DNA of 64,000 nt from Rhynchopus euleeides (lineage: Eukaryota; Euglenozoa; Diplonemea; Diplonemida; Diplonemidae): NCBI GenBank assembly GCA_963210315.1, contig OY723280.1:1054001-1118000 (forward strand), in the 5' to 3' direction. The notes beneath the pieces are model-generated. The model was given only the letters and a program-made list of their open reading frames with translations, was not told the DNA's origin and searched no databases. The translations under genes were made by a program, and so were the position numbers. Positions 21,421 to 30,433 of this stretch are shown here, one piece after another (position 1 is the stretch's first letter; each line of letters begins with the position of its first letter).

Positions 21421-22488
21421 ATGCGGCTCCTCACAGCCCTGGTGCTGGTTGGGGTGTTTGGCAGGGGATGCAGTGCGAACACTCTAGTCTCTTATGTGTA
21501 TTACCGCCCGACTGATATCGGGGAGGCGGCGCGGGAGTGGAATGTGTGCGCATTCAGAAACAAGCTGTGCGGCTGCTCGACGCAGGTGCGTCATGACGAA
21601 GGCGAGCCTTCGGAGCCCGAATCGCGCCACACTCTGTGCAAGGGTGCCGTATGCTACTGCCAGGGCAATGGGGGGCGCCACGCCCAGCTGGAGCAGTGCA
21701 CGGACAACCTCATCCACTTCGTGAAGCACGGCATCACAGCGGAGTATCTGATGGACTACCCTATCACCTTCCTCTTCAACCTTGTGGGGGACACGGAGGC
21801 ACCGTCGGAGCTGCAGGAGCTGGCGTCGCTGTTCCCCGAAAAGGTGCTGATCGAGAGTGTGCCGCATGCCATGACAGACCTCTGCACGCAGGGCAATGTG
21901 ATCCGCCGGAGGCGCGATAAGTACAACCGGTTTGTGCTGATCAACTGCAGCGCGCGTGGCCCGTATGTTCCTGCATGGCTGGATCCGTTTGAGAATGTGA
22001 TGCGAAAATCCGATGTCCATCTGGTTGGCCCTGTTATCAACTGCTGGGTGAAGCAGCCGCATGTCCAGTCCTGGGTGTGGTATGCCGACAGCGCTGCGGC
22101 AGACATCATCGCTGCAAAGTGCACCTGTGACGGCAAGCGCAACGACCAGATCCGCGCATGCGAGCTGGGTGTGTCTGCCGCGCTGCTTGAGAGCGGCAGC
22201 AACATTGCCTCCCTCCAGCCCTCCTACGACGGCCTCGAGTTCAGGGAAGGCGCCAACTCGAGGTGCAACCATGGGAAGAGCCCCACCGGGTGCTCCAAGA
22301 CAGACCCGCCCTCCTCCCTCGCCTGCAAGGGGGCACAGCCCTGCCACGAGGTGTTCGTGAAGTACGGCGGGAACAACCTGGTGCTGGGATTCACCCCTCC
22401 TGCGACACACCGCCGCGTGCAGGAGCTCGACGACAGAGGGGGCTACTGCACGCCAGAGGAGCAGCAGGTGCTGTTCTCCGATCAGTAG
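21421..22488 (+). CDS. Secreted/Golgi protein, glycosyltransferase-like
   Basis: The frame has 355 residues and starts with a clear signal sequence (MRLLTALVLVGVFGRGCSA). The mature part is Cys-rich at both ends. The middle (residues about 95-270) contains NLIHFVKHGITAEYLMDYP, then RFVLINCSARGPYVPAW, HLVGPVINC, HVQSWVWYADSAAADII, and ELGVSAALLESGSNIASLQP. This order resembles a family of uncharacterised glycosyltransferase-like proteins seen in many algae and protists, in which a 'LNCSVRGPF' string is typical. No catalytic metal-binding DxD is evident to me. Secretory-pathway location follows from the signal peptide; enzymatic activity is inference. It could equally be a non-catalytic luminal or secreted protein. 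Confidence 0.72.
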   Translation: MRLLTALVLVGVFGRGCSANTLVSYVYYRPTDIGEAAREWNVCAFRNKLCGCSTQVRHDEGEPSEPESRHTLCKGAVCYCQGNGGRHAQLEQCTDNLIHFVKHGITAEYLMDYPITFLFNLVGDTEAPSELQELASLFPEKVLIESVPHAMTDLCTQGNVIRRRRDKYNRFVLINCSARGPYVPAWLDPFENVMRKSDVHLVGPVINCWVKQPHVQSWVWYADSAAADIIAAKCTCDGKRNDQIRACELGVSAALLESGSNIASLQPSYDGLEFREGANSRCNHGKSPTGCSKTDPPSSLACKGAQPCHEVFVKYGGNNLVLGFTPPATHRRVQELDDRGGYCTPEEQQVLFSDQ

Positions 22489-23177
22489 GGAGGAGGACTT
22501 GGGGTGTTGGCAGTTGTGTAGGGGCACATTCTGCCAATCCCCGCCACCCCGCTCTCTTTTGTTGCCGCGTATGGAGCTGCGGATATTCGGAAGAATTTTC
22601 TTCGCATAGCCTATGATATGAAACGATTGTTTCTGCCAACCCCCCCCCCCCTTCTGTCTGCCAAGAGCTCTCTCCATGCCGATCTCTCCAACCTAGCCCA
22701 ACGCCCTCCCTCCCCTTCGGCTGTACCTCAGCACACCTTGCAAAAAATACGCTGTGGGTCTTGTGTGGCATGGAGCAAGTGTAACCCGGGGGTGGGGGGG
22801 TTGGGAGGCTTCGTTCTGCTATTCCGAGTGATGCAAAGTGAGTCACCTCTTGCTTGCCAGTGTGCCGCTGGCGTGTTGCTCCCCTGGTAGTCGCAGCGAA
22901 TGCAAGCCCGACCACAGCAAGCCAGCGGCACCGTCGGGACAAGAGGGGGGTCACTTTGTCTCGACACTTTAGTCTTGACACAGAATGAAGGCCCTCACCG
23001 TATGTAGTCTATATTCTCTAAATCCTGACCGTGAACTCTCAAACCCGGAGGACAAACAAGCTGAGGCCGCTAGAACTACGCTAGCCCTGCCAAGCCAAGT
23101 GCTCCAGATCAGGCAGGGCGCGGGGGAGGCTAAAAAAATTCTCTTGTCTCGTCTCCAGCAAAAAAATGCTCGCTTTG
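22489..23177. other. Intergenic, no gene seen
   Basis: This is the 3' flank of the secreted-protein gene, with C- and G-runs and no supported frame. It ends at the TTAA target of the piggyBac-type element. Confidence 0.4.
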
Positions 23178-23181
23178 TTAA

Positions 23182-24547
23182 CCCTTTCTGTCCGGGGGGT
23201 ATTTTTTCGATTTTTGGGAAAATTCGCTTTCCCAAGTAAATTGTCTTCCACTCCACCTTTTTCAACATTTTTTTTATCGGGAACTGCGTTTGCGCAGAAC
23301 GTTGCATTGTTCCGGTTTTTTTCCCGAAATTTTTTTTTCACATGTGGGCCTCGCCCAAGAAACCAAAAATCGAGGTGCAAAAAATCCAGAAAAAAATTCA
23401 GGGCGGTGTGTGACCGCCCAAAAAATCCGGGTTCTATGGCGTTCTCGAACAGTTCTGCTCCAGCGCAGTTCCCGATAAAAAAAATGTTGAAAAAGGTGGA
23501 GCGGAAGACAATTTACTTGGGAAGGCAGTGGTTTACACAAGGCAAATAAATCAACAGGTGCAAAAACACCTGTTCTGAGGGACCTGACTGTGAGCCACCC
23601 CAGCGACCCCGTTAGCCCGTTGGGCACCTGGATCGAGGTAGAACACCCTTCCCTGCCCCTCTGGGGCCATGGAGGATGTCCGCCCGATGACTGACGGCAT
23701 CAAATCTCCATCAGAGAATTCCACCATATTTCACTGATGGGTGGCTGGAGGCCGAAATCGGGTGGTGCATCGGCACAGCCGGTTGGGGCGGATATTCGAG
23801 ATGCAGAGGTCTGAAAACTGATTTCCCAGATGACATCTGTCGGAAACCTTTCCCTTATCGAAGGAATCGGGCAAAAAGATGCCTGGGAAAGCTCGATACC
23901 TCCCACGCAGGTTCAGGAGGCGGTTTCAAGGGCAAAACCACCGAAAATTCCACCTTGTGATGCAATTTTGTTACAGAGCCAAGTTGGTCGGAGTTTCGCT
24001 TTTCCGACCAACTCTTGTTGCATTTGAAAGATTCGTCCACCCCGTTTCCACCATAAAAAGAAATCTTGAAAAATTCGAAATTCAAATAACTTTGCCTGCA
24101 TATGCAAAGTGAAAGCCACTGTAGTGGCCATACCTGCCCAAGACCCTCTGATACCCACCCAGCCCCCCCAGCTCTCGCGCCTGTGATGGGTCGAAATGTG
24201 TTCTGTGGGTCTGCGTATCGATGTGTTTTTGCGGAGAATAACTCCAGAGCTTTCCACGATCGGGGGAGTCGAGCGAAATGGGACACAAGAACACCTGATA
24301 TGGTTGACCCGTAAATAGGGGCCATGAGGGACTACCCAAACCCGAAAATCTCATCTGAGGGTGCAATTGTCCTCCGGCAGTACGTTGGACGGATCTCCAC
24401 CTTTCCCATGAACCCTTGCTGCATTTGAAAGGATTGAGCTCCCCCTTTTTACCATACAAAAAAATCTTGAAAAATTCGAAGTGCATAATTATTTACTTAC
24501 GTAAGCAAAGTGCAAAGCCACTGTAGTGGCTTCCCGGACAGAAAGGG
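23182..24547. mobile_element. piggyBac-type non-autonomous element (TTAA target)
   Basis: TTAA stands at 23178-23181 and 24548-24551. The ends begin CCCTTTCTGTCCGGG on the left and the exact inverse on the right (15 bp). A TTAA target and termini starting with CCC are hallmarks of piggyBac transposons. Inside are a 58-base inverted pair (about 23231-23288 and 23459-23519, containing GGTGGA and TTTACTTGGGA) and a direct repeat of about 130 bases (about 24000-24130 and 24395-24535), each ending in the palindrome GCCACTGTAGTGGC. No transposase frame is present. Confidence 0.85.
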
Positions 24548-24778
24548 TTAATGCGAAGAAAGCCAAGACGGGGATGCGTCCGATCCGCGAGCCACATCCG
24601 TGGCAGTGAACTACAAAGGATCCGCCCCCCCCCCCCCCACCCCTCCCCCTTCCCCTTCCTTGGTGTGTTGGTTGAAAACCCCATCCAAAATTCCTTGCAA
24701 AAAATTTTGAAAACCACTTTTCCTTTTTGTCATGCCACGGTGCTTGTACATACACCACCACACCCCCACCCCACAGAC

Positions 24779-26701
24779 ATGTTGGGGGGGACCTTTTCCC
24801 GAGACCAACATGATGCCTCTGCCGACAGCCTGGATGAGAGCTGGTCGGGGAGCCTTGCCTCCCGGTTCAACCCCACCCATCCGAAGGAGGAGTCGCCAAC
24901 CCGATACGCGCGCAGCAACCGGAGCTTCTTAGATGCCACAAGCCCACGGCGGACTTTCCGGAGGGAGCCCCAATGCCAGCACTACATGCAGGGCTTCTGC
25001 AGGCTGTCCACACTCTGTCCCCTGAAACACGACCAGGACCTGCAGAATCGCTTCGTCGTCTCCCCGAGGCTGAGCATCGGAGGCGACCACCACGCAACCC
25101 TCCCACATGCACAGCTCCCGCAGCCTTCCAGCCCTCTGGGCGCTTCGAGGCGCAAGTCCACGAGAGGATCCAAACGCTTCTCCTCCGCACCCCGACGCAG
25201 GTCCTCCCAGAGGTGGAGTTCTCCCCAGACAGCCACGGAGCTGGGGTGCATGTCTGTGAAGTGGTTTTGGCTGGAGAACCCCCAGGGCTACCACGGGAAG
25301 CTCCGCTGGATGTGCTTCCCCGAAGGGACGGATCCCTCCGTGGTGGAGGCGCACGTCGACATGGAGACGATGCAGCTCCGCACCAGGCTCTCGTCGGAGC
25401 GGGCGGTGCAGAGACTCCACATCACGAAGCTCCCCTGCTGGGCTGTCGGGACCGAGTCGGAGCATCAGTGGGTAACCTCACCCCTGTCCTACCGCACCAC
25501 AGAGGCTCTGGAGCTGGCCTATCTCCGCGCGCAGGACAGTCGGTTTACCCTTGTGTGGAAGGACAGGCATCGGATGGTCGATTTTATGTCGATGGAGCTC
25601 CGGACACCCGACTGCAGCATCATCCGGAGCTTGCAGAGGCAGCAGGTTACCCTGCAGGTCGACACCAAGGCTGCGGTGAGGTCCTCCTGCGCATCGGGTG
25701 TCATGCTGAGTCTTGTCGACACCGCCGGGTGGCAGCTGATGCTCCTGAATGACATGGGGCTGCCCATCGAGCAGGGGTCCCGCGACGAGCTCCCCTCGAC
25801 CCTCGACTGCAGTGAGCACGTCCTCTACCCCTCCGTAGAGTGTCCCGAGGGTGCGGCGTGTATGCAGAAGAGCCTGCTGCATGTGAAGCAGGAGTCGCAC
25901 CCATGCCCGATGGGGGGGCGCTGCTTCTTCCACCAGGTTCACACCGGGGTGCTGCAGCTCTGCATGCCGCATGTGGTGCAGCGTGCGTTGGAGCACTGCA
26001 TGGTGATGACGCACACAGGAGCTGCAAGCCAGCTCCCGACAGGGTCGCAGGAGGGTGTCGTTTTCCGGGGGAGGTGGTCCAACGGGGCTGACCCGTCTGT
26101 GCTGAGGGTCGTGCAAGACACTGCTGAGTGGAAGGCGGTTGCCAGTGCTATTGCTGCACGGTATGCCATCCCGTCGGTTGTGCCCGTCGGCAGTGTGCCC
26201 CAGCGCTATCACCTCATGTCGGTGGAGCGTGTGCAGAATAAGTCGGTGTGGGCTGCGTACCTCCACATGCGGCAGTGTGTGGCAGACCGCAACGATGGGC
26301 AGCACAATGAGTGCCAGATGTACACTCCAATGTCACGCGATGATGTTGCAATTTCTATCCGACACGGCTTTGGCCCGGATCGGCACTCCATCATGCAGGA
26401 CATAGGTCGTGGCAGCTTCGGGAATGGCCGGCACTATTACACACAGTTCGATGCGGCAGTGGCCTCTGTGCGTGATCTCACTCCCGCGCCTGAGATGCTG
26501 TATGTGGCCCTGGTGCTTGCGTGCATCGGGAGTGCTGGGGTGTCGGACAACGAGGAGGCGGTGTGCCCCCCCGCCGACTGTGTGGGGTTCTTTGATTCCT
26601 CGTGCTCCGAGTCGGGGGATGTCAGCGTGATCTATGAGGCGAATATGACGTACCCCATGTACCTCTTCTCGTTGAAGAAGAATTCACAAGGTTCCTCGTG
26701 A
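24779..26701 (+). CDS. CCCH zinc-finger / WWE / PARP-like protein, catalytic site degenerate
   Basis: The product has 640 residues. The start is the ATG at 24779, two bases after a pyrimidine tract ending CCCCACAG; the frame is also open upstream but through transposon and C-run sequence. Domains in order: a Ser/Arg-rich N-terminus; a CCCH finger (Cys66, Cys74, Cys80, His84); two WWE-like regions (about 157-225 and 238-290) with KWFWLENPQGYHGKLRW and TLVWKDRHRMVDF; a second Cys/His cluster (about 355-388); and a PARP-like C-terminal domain (about 470-633; LMSVERVQNKSVWAAY and GRGSFGNGRHYY). The order matches TIPARP/PARP12/PARP13. WWE domains bind ADP-ribose. The NAD-binding 'HGT' of active PARPs is replaced by YTP (515-517) and the 'GSYF' tyrosine by Phe. 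Catalysis is therefore doubtful, as in the inactive PARP13. Confidence 0.85.
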   Translation: MLGGTFSRDQHDASADSLDESWSGSLASRFNPTHPKEESPTRYARSNRSFLDATSPRRTFRREPQCQHYMQGFCRLSTLCPLKHDQDLQNRFVVSPRLSIGGDHHATLPHAQLPQPSSPLGASRRKSTRGSKRFSSAPRRRSSQRWSSPQTATELGCMSVKWFWLENPQGYHGKLRWMCFPEGTDPSVVEAHVDMETMQLRTRLSSERAVQRLHITKLPCWAVGTESEHQWVTSPLSYRTTEALELAYLRAQDSRFTLVWKDRHRMVDFMSMELRTPDCSIIRSLQRQQVTLQVDTKAAVRSSCASGVMLSLVDTAGWQLMLLNDMGLPIEQGSRDELPSTLDCSEHVLYPSVECPEGAACMQKSLLHVKQESHPCPMGGRCFFHQVHTGVLQLCMPHVVQRALEHCMVMTHTGAASQLPTGSQEGVVFRGRWSNGADPSVLRVVQDTAEWKAVASAIAARYAIPSVVPVGSVPQRYHLMSVERVQNKSVWAAYLHMRQCVADRNDGQHNECQMYTPMSRDDVAISIRHGFGPDRHSIMQDIGRGSFGNGRHYYTQFDAAVASVRDLTPAPEMLYVALVLACIGSAGVSDNEEAVCPPADCVGFFDSSCSESGDVSVIYEANMTYPMYLFSLKKNSQGSS

Positions 26702-26934
26702 TCCCGCATTGCCATGCAGGACGAGGGTTGTGCGCCTTGCCAACGCGATTCACTTGAACTGACCCTCCCGCCCCACCCTCTCGACTCGTGGGTATCTTTA
26801 TTCGGAATGAGGTTTTTGTGTTGACTGCCTGGATGAGGTTGTCCCTTAAAGATGCGATCTCCCTGTAGTCACACACCGGCCATAACCATGCACCACTTGG
26901 ACAGTCTTGTCTCTACACAAACCACAAGCAAGAA
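26702..26934. other. Short intergenic region
   Basis: This 233-base gap separates the PARP-like gene from the sirtuin gene. It holds no frame of interest. Pyrimidine-rich patches occur at about 26760-26790 and 26900-26915. Confidence 0.4.
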
Positions 26935-28284
26935 ATGGCCTCCACTGTTGACTCCAAGCGTGTGAAGGAGTTCTACGATGAGGTGGACGTGCTCAACGAG
27001 AAGCTCGACAGGCTGGCAGGCCTAGTGCAGGTATGTGCCACCCTGCTCTTCAGCAGGGCATTGTGACGCACGGGGGGTTCACTGAAACCAAAGACGCATC
27101 ACAACAGTCTCACTCTTCATGTGTTTGGCCGATGTAAGGGCATCTTGATACCGCCGCCCTACCCTAACCCCATCACACAGGCCAGCAAGTATACGGTCTT
27201 CTTCACCGGTGCAGGCGTGTCGACGAGCGCAGGGGTGTCTGACTACCGCGGTCCGAGCGGGGCCTGGACCAAGCGCAAGATTGCCGAGCTCCAGCGCCTG
27301 TCACGCCCCACCCCGGAGGAGGCGCACGAGCTGTCGAAGCTGCTTGCCGAGCAGCAGAAGGAGAAGGCGAAGGCCGCGAAGAAGATCCCCACAACCGACG
27401 CACAGCCCACCTTCTGCCACATGGCCATGGCGAAGATGGTCAACACCGGGCATGCTGGCTACATCGTCACCACCAACCTCGACGGCATCTACCGCAAGAC
27501 AGGGCTGAAGCAGGAGCAGCTGTGCTTCCTCCACGGCGACATCTACACCGAGCGCTGCACAGGCTGTGGCTACGACTTTGAGCGCAACTACCACGTGCGG
27601 CAGCCCAGCATCCACGTGCACGACCACAAGGTGGGGACGTGTGAGCGGTGCGGGTCGGCACCCCCTGCGTCGTACACAGGCAGGCCCACCTCCCGGAAGA
27701 CAGGCTCCAGCAGTGACGGGCACAAGACCAACGGACTGATCGGGACACAGGACAAGAAGGTCGGCACGAAGGACACACACATCAACTTCGGGGAGTACCT
27801 CGACGACGCAGACTACGATGCGTGCACGAAGCACTGCCGGAGGGCAGACCTGTGCATCGTGATGGGGACAAGCATGTCGCTGGGGCACATCACACACTTC
27901 CCTTTTATGGCGAACACCACGGTGATCGTCAACCTGCAGCCCACCCCGCACGACAAGGAGGCAGACATGCGCATCTGGGGCACCTGCGACGACGTCATGC
28001 AGGGGCTGTTCACACGCCTGGGCCTGCAGACGGACCCCATCCCTGTGTGGCGCCCGCGTGACCCTGTCCCCCTGCACCGCCTGAAGCGCATGGGTGTTGC
28101 TCCGGCATACTGCGAGGCGGCTGCCAGGCTGATGAGCTTGGCTGACCAGCGCGAGGCAGAGCTGGCCCGTGCCCGTGCCCCGCGCACCTCTGCGGGCAGG
28201 GAAGAGCTCGTCGTGGCAAAGAAGGGGCAGGCAGCTGCGAAGCGCGAGATGCCCCGTCGCGCCACGAGTTCCCTCGAGTTCTGA
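26935..28284 (+). CDS. Sirtuin (SIRT6/7-type) NAD+-dependent deacylase, two exons
   Basis: Exons are 26935-27030 and 27181-28284, giving 399 residues. The intron (150 nt; donor GTATGT, acceptor CACACAG) is phase 0. Sirtuins remove acyl groups from lysines using NAD+. Visible motifs: the Rossmann start FFTGAGVSTSAGVSDYRGP (39-57), TNLDG (130-134), the catalytic His in FLHGD (His150), zinc ligands Cys158, Cys161, Cys186 and Cys189, the NAD site MGTSMSL (260-266), and VNLQPTPHD...CDDVM (282-305). The last is typical of class IV (SIRT6/SIRT7), mostly nuclear chromatin enzymes. Oddities: the usual TQN/SQN is TTN, the usual DGLH is DGIY, and a Lys-rich insert (about 66-104) follows the first motif. 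The first exon starts at the first ATG (M-A-S-T-V-D-S). Family firm, substrate unknown. Confidence 0.94.
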
Positions 28285-29812
28285 GGAGGGTGTGTCATGT
28301 CGCGAGCAGCCCCTGCACACTGCTGCCTGATCCCGATGCCTAGCCCCCACCCCCGCCGCTATGCGGTGGCCGGTGGGTGTGGCAGCCCGCGGTGCCTGCT
28401 TTGTCTGTCGCTCTCGCCCTTCTGTGTAACATCTCATTTCAGAATACACCGCAAACTTTCTGCTCAGAAACAACAAACAATTTTCCCCCTCCCGCCGATA
28501 TACCTCCACCACGGCCGGCACCTCCTGCCGCCCCCTTGTCTAACCCGCAGTTGGAGGTCATGCCATCGCTTTGCCTTTGTATATTGGTGTTTCTATGATT
28601 CTCCCTTTATTTTTGAAAGACGTGCTCGGTTGTTACCTTAGCTGTCTCCCGTTGCCCGTTGAGGGCTTGTTTTTTTCCTTCGTGTTTCCCCCTGTCCTGA
28701 TGGTGCTGGCACTCCACCCTCGGTGATGCCCTCCACCAAAGCCTTGGCGTTGTTGCTATTTATTTCCCCTTTCCCTAGCCAAACACCCCTCCCATCTGTC
28801 CTGGCGTGACCTTGCCTCCAGGCGAAGCAACAGCGATATTGAGACGATATCCGTCAGACCAATTTCGTGACAATACACAGAACCAGAAAGCATAATCAAA
28901 GGAAGCTCGAGCCCCCGGTACCCACCTACACACACCCCCCACACCCCCCCCCCCCTCAGACACAACCTGCAGAACGAGTGAAGGGAGATCATTCTCGTGA
29001 TTCCTTCTACTTCACTACCCCCCCACCCCCCTCACGCACCTAAAGTGTGCTAATATTGCGAGAAGGTGCTGGGAAACTTGCTTTTCCATTCACTCTCGAC
29101 GATCAAAAACCCCCTCACGCACCTGTGAGTCTTATGGAGTTGGATAGAGTGCACGGAGTGGGTTGTTCTCTCACCTCTCACAGCCACTCAAAAGTACATC
29201 TCACCCCCATCCACCACCACCCTATTCTGACCAACAGGAACTCCTCCTCCCCCGAGGAGTGAGCACACACACACACCGTTTCTTCTTTTATCGGGCTGTG
29301 TTGTGACTCCGCGCCACCTCCCTCTCCCGTTAATTTCGCTGCAACACCCGCTTTCCTTGAAAGCGTCCCTTAACGCGGGGAGGGAGGGGGTTTTTGCCCC
29401 TTTTCCTTCAACAATAAAAAAGACGGGACGACCCAAAATAATTTGGCCCGGTTGTGGATCGTATTTCCCCCACCCCTCACCGCCCTACATATTGTTTGTT
29501 CGCATCACACTTCCGCACGCCTCCCCCCATACGGAATCAGGCGTTGTTGGTGGTCTTCTCGACTTCGTTGGGTAACCCTTCCAACTCTGGATAACAGATA
29601 AAGCCCACCCGGCACCCTTCTCCCGGTTGTTCTCCCCACCCACCCACCCCTCTATCGAGTGCGTGCACAGCGGTGTTCATTCCACACCCCAGAGGGTGTT
29701 GCCTTTCCAAGAGAGCTTCGTTCATCTTGTTGAGCAGTCATCAACAACTGAAATTCTGCCATATTTCTGGAACCGGCAACGCGGAGAGGGGGTGCAAAGA
29801 GAGGTCGCTGCA
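28285..29812. other. Intergenic, no gene seen
   Basis: About 1.5 kb with pyrimidine-rich patches and no supported coding frame. The last 190 bases share the open frame of the next gene but lack an ATG. Confidence 0.4.
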
Positions 29813-30433
29813 ATGGTGGAGGATTCGCGCGAGCGTGGGGTTGGGGTGTGCGTGGCATGCCAAATGCGTGGGACCAGCCTGCTCGTGCTCCGGAGAGCAG
29901 ATGAAGTGCAGTACCTCCATGCGAACTGCCTGGAGCCCTACCGGCTTGAGAACGACAAGCAGAGGGCAGCTGCACGCCTCCTCAAAACGGTCGCCATCTC
30001 CGAGCCGCGCAAGGAAACCTGCAGTGGAACTCTCGACAAATTCAGCGTGGGGCGAGTCGGGACGTTTAAAAACTGGAGGACGCGGTATTTCATAGTGGAT
30101 GCCTGGTCGATACAATACTTCAAAGGGAAGGGCGATGGGATGCCGTGTGGGCGGATTTCTTTCACGCAGTCCACCAGGCTCCGCACGCAGGTGACTGCTT
30201 CCCACCACCCGCAGGCTTCCAAGTCGCAGGCGCACTACCTCTGCATCGATTTCGAGGAGGAGGGCGCGATGCGCCAGCTGCTCCTCCGGACTGATTCGGA
30301 GCACACATACCACTGCTTTGCCGCCTTCCTCACCACCTTCCTCCAGCGCAGTGATGGGGATTCAGACGATACCGCCTCCTCCGATTCACCCAATGGCTCC
30401 ATCGCTCGCCTCGCCTCCACATCCACGGCATGA
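29813..30433 (+). CDS. Zinc-ligand motif plus PH domain protein
   Basis: The product has 206 residues, starting at the first in-frame ATG (MVEDSRERG); the frame is open upstream only without ATG. Residues 13-39 contain CVAC...YLHANC (Cys13, Cys16, His36, Cys39), a possible treble-clef zinc site. Residues about 72-178 form a PH domain: SGTLDKFSVGRVGTFKNWRT, the RYFIVDAWSIQYFKG strands, and a C-terminal helix HTYHCFAAFLTTFL. PH domains bind phosphoinositides or proteins at membranes. The end is a Ser/Asp-rich tail. No named family is recognised. Confidence 0.75.
   Translation: MVEDSRERGVGVCVACQMRGTSLLVLRRADEVQYLHANCLEPYRLENDKQRAAARLLKTVAISEPRKETCSGTLDKFSVGRVGTFKNWRTRYFIVDAWSIQYFKGKGDGMPCGRISFTQSTRLRTQVTASHHPQASKSQAHYLCIDFEEEGAMRQLLLRTDSEHTYHCFAAFLTTFLQRSDGDSDDTASSDSPNGSIARLASTSTA

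Noticed and set aside
21484..22677. 397-codon minus-strand frame
   Set aside because: Antisense of the secreted-protein gene, whose signal peptide and family-like motifs are on the + strand.
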